From assembly GCF_014712675.1 (NCBI RefSeq), contig NZ_JACXSI010000002.1, positions 1 to 64,000 of the forward strand: DNA of 64,000 bases. The letters are read 5' to 3'. The notes beneath the pieces are model-generated. The model was not told the DNA's origin. It was given only the letters and a program-made list of their open reading frames with translations, and did no database searches. The translations under genes were made by a program, and so were the position numbers. The stretch is from Peribacillus faecalis (GTDB lineage: Bacteria > Bacillota > Bacilli > Bacillales > DSM-1321). Within the stretch, counting starts at the first letter, position 1; the number at the start of each line of letters is the position of its first letter. Positions 62,992 to 64,000 of the stretch are shown piece by piece.

Positions 62992-63011
62992 TTGAGCGAG
63001 CGTTCGGTCAA
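62992..63011 (+). promoter_or_regulatory. Candidate TetR-family operator before the thiolase gene
   Basis: TTGAGCGAGC-GTTCGGTCAA is an inverted repeat with eight of ten paired positions. It looks like the CG-rich palindromes bound by TetR-type fatty-acid regulators and differs from the FadR-like site before fadF. Confidence 0.5.
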
Positions 63012-63065
63012 CCACTTGTCAACTTTTAGGTCAGAATATTCAGTCTAATAGAAGGGGTGAGGGAT

Positions 63066-64000
63066 ATGGGGAAAACAGTAATCGTTGGCGGTACTAGAAC
63101 GCCAATCGGCAAATTAGGAGGAAGTTTACGGACACTTTCAGCTTCTGATCTTGGCGGTATCGCCATTAAAGAAGCATTGAAGCGAGCGGGGATGGAAGCA
63201 TCTCAAGTAGGCGAAGTCATTATGGGAACTGTCCTTCAAGGGGGACAAGGACAAATCCCTTCACGACAAGCCTCAAGGAAAGCTGATTTGCCTTGGGATG
63301 TCAAAACAGAGACCATCAACAAAGTGTGTGCATCGGGTATGAGGAGCGTAACATTAGCAGACTTATTTATTAGAGCTGGTGAAGAAGACGTTATTGTTGC
63401 TGGCGGGATGGAATCGATGAGTAATGCACCGTATATTCTTCCGGATGCCAGATGGGGCATGCGCATGGGCTCTTCTAATGTGCTTGATTTAATGCAATAC
63501 GATGGTCTGACATGCAGTTTCACGGGGGCATCAATGGGCGCTTTTGGAAATGGCACGGCAGAGGAATATGACCTCAGTAGAGAAATGCAAGATGAGTGGT
63601 CTTATCGAAGTCATCGTTTAGCGATTGAAGCGATAGAATCTGGCAAATTAGCGGAGGAGATCGTAGCAATTGAGGTACCACAAAGGAAGGGGCAACCGAT
63701 TGTTATCGCTAATGATGAATCGCCGCGAAAAGACACAACAATTGAGAAACTAGCATCATTAAAACCAGCGTTTGGTCCTGGAACAATCACAGCTGGAAAT
63801 GCACCGGGTATAAATGACGGAGCAGCTGCGCTTGTTCTTGTAAGCGAAGAGAAGGCAAATCGTGATGGGCTCACGCCACTAGCTTTTATTCTTGGGCATG
63901 CAGAACTTGCGATTGAATCAAAGGATTTTCCGAAAACGCCAGGATTAGTAATTAATAAATTACTAGAGAAAACAGGTAAAACAGTTGAAGATATTGATTT
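63066..64000 (+). CDS. Acetyl-CoA acetyltransferase/thiolase, 5' part
   Basis: 311 codons to the window edge; a full thiolase has about 390. The start reads MGKTVIVGGTRTPIGKLGGSL. The acyl-accepting Cys is in TINKVCASGMRSVTLAD near residue 88. The pantetheine-loop area follows with AGGMESMSNAPY, and GIVD-type GINDGAAALVL near 250. The second Cys and His lie beyond the edge. It closes beta-oxidation or condenses two acetyl-CoA; next to fadF, oxidation is more likely (MmgA-type). GAAGGGGTGAGG precedes the ATG. Confidence 0.93.
   Translation, partial: MGKTVIVGGTRTPIGKLGGSLRTLSASDLGGIAIKEALKRAGMEASQVGEVIMGTVLQGGQGQIPSRQASRKADLPWDVKTETINKVCASGMRSVTLADLFIRAGEEDVIVAGGMESMSNAPYILPDARWGMRMGSSNVLDLMQYDGLTCSFTGASMGAFGNGTAEEYDLSREMQDEWSYRSHRLAIEAIESGKLAEEIVAIEVPQRKGQPIVIANDESPRKDTTIEKLASLKPAFGPGTITAGNAPGINDGAAALVLVSEEKANRDGLTPLAFILGHAELAIESKDFPKTPGLVINKLLEKTGKTVEDID

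Overview
The window is chromosomal backbone of a low-GC, endospore-forming Gram-positive bacterium of the order Bacillales. Spore genes (cwlJ, gerQ, rsfA, pbpG), bacillithiol synthesis (bshB2-yojF), coproheme decarboxylase hemQ, the Lia envelope-stress module and strong AGGAGG-type ribosome binding sites all point there. Gene order in the right half follows the ywd-ywf-ywg-ywh-ywi-ywj segment of Bacillus subtilis. The genus cannot be fixed from the sequence alone. No prophage, plasmid gene, CRISPR array or intact transposase gene was seen.

Layout. 1-1381: fourteen tRNA genes (the first one cut by the window edge) with two terminators. 1.4-3.4 kb: a YbaK-type deacylase and two secreted proteins. 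3.4-3.8 kb: a 371-bp palindrome-rich element with terminal inverted repeats. 3.9-7.1 kb: a Fur-controlled heme or siderophore uptake operon ending in an IsdG heme oxygenase. 7.1-12.3 kb: BRCT protein, pepT and a GntR/ABC operon. 12.3-19.1 kb: HAD phosphatase, formate/nitrite-type channel, a two-component pair with a 740-residue kinase, DedA and a C39-like protease. 19.3-23.3 kb: glnS, degV and purU. 23.3-29 kb: a structured repeat, liaI-liaH-(terminator)-liaF-liaS-liaR, a HAD gene broken by one stop codon and a fused methyltransferase. 29-41 kb: glutamine amidotransferase, pgl, ABC-F protein, topB, second YbaK protein, P-loop protein, YjiH transporter, Cof phosphatase and bshB2/yojF. 41.2-53.4 kb: pdxK, a divergent uracil-DNA glycosylase, small conserved genes, gerQ/cwlJ, hemQ, pta-lipL, rsfA, ywfO, ywgA, ywhB, ywhC and ywhD. 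53.6-64 kb: pbpG, ywiB-argS, uvsE, cls, fadF and the start of a thiolase gene.

Working together: the 4-7 kb genes import and degrade heme or import iron under Fur. The 23.7-27.2 kb genes sense and answer envelope stress. gerQ, cwlJ, rsfA and pbpG serve spore formation and germination. fadF plus the thiolase belong to fatty-acid beta-oxidation, with a FadR-like operator lying exactly between the -35 and -10 of fadF.

The most unusual signal is not a gene. About ten copies of a 23-25 bp mini-hairpin (box A: an A tract, ACCG-NCAC-CGGT, CC, a T tract) lie between genes. Five of them start one to four bases after a stop codon, always in the same orientation to the gene. Several copies carry longer shared flanks with further hairpins, so this looks like a composite dispersed repeat family.
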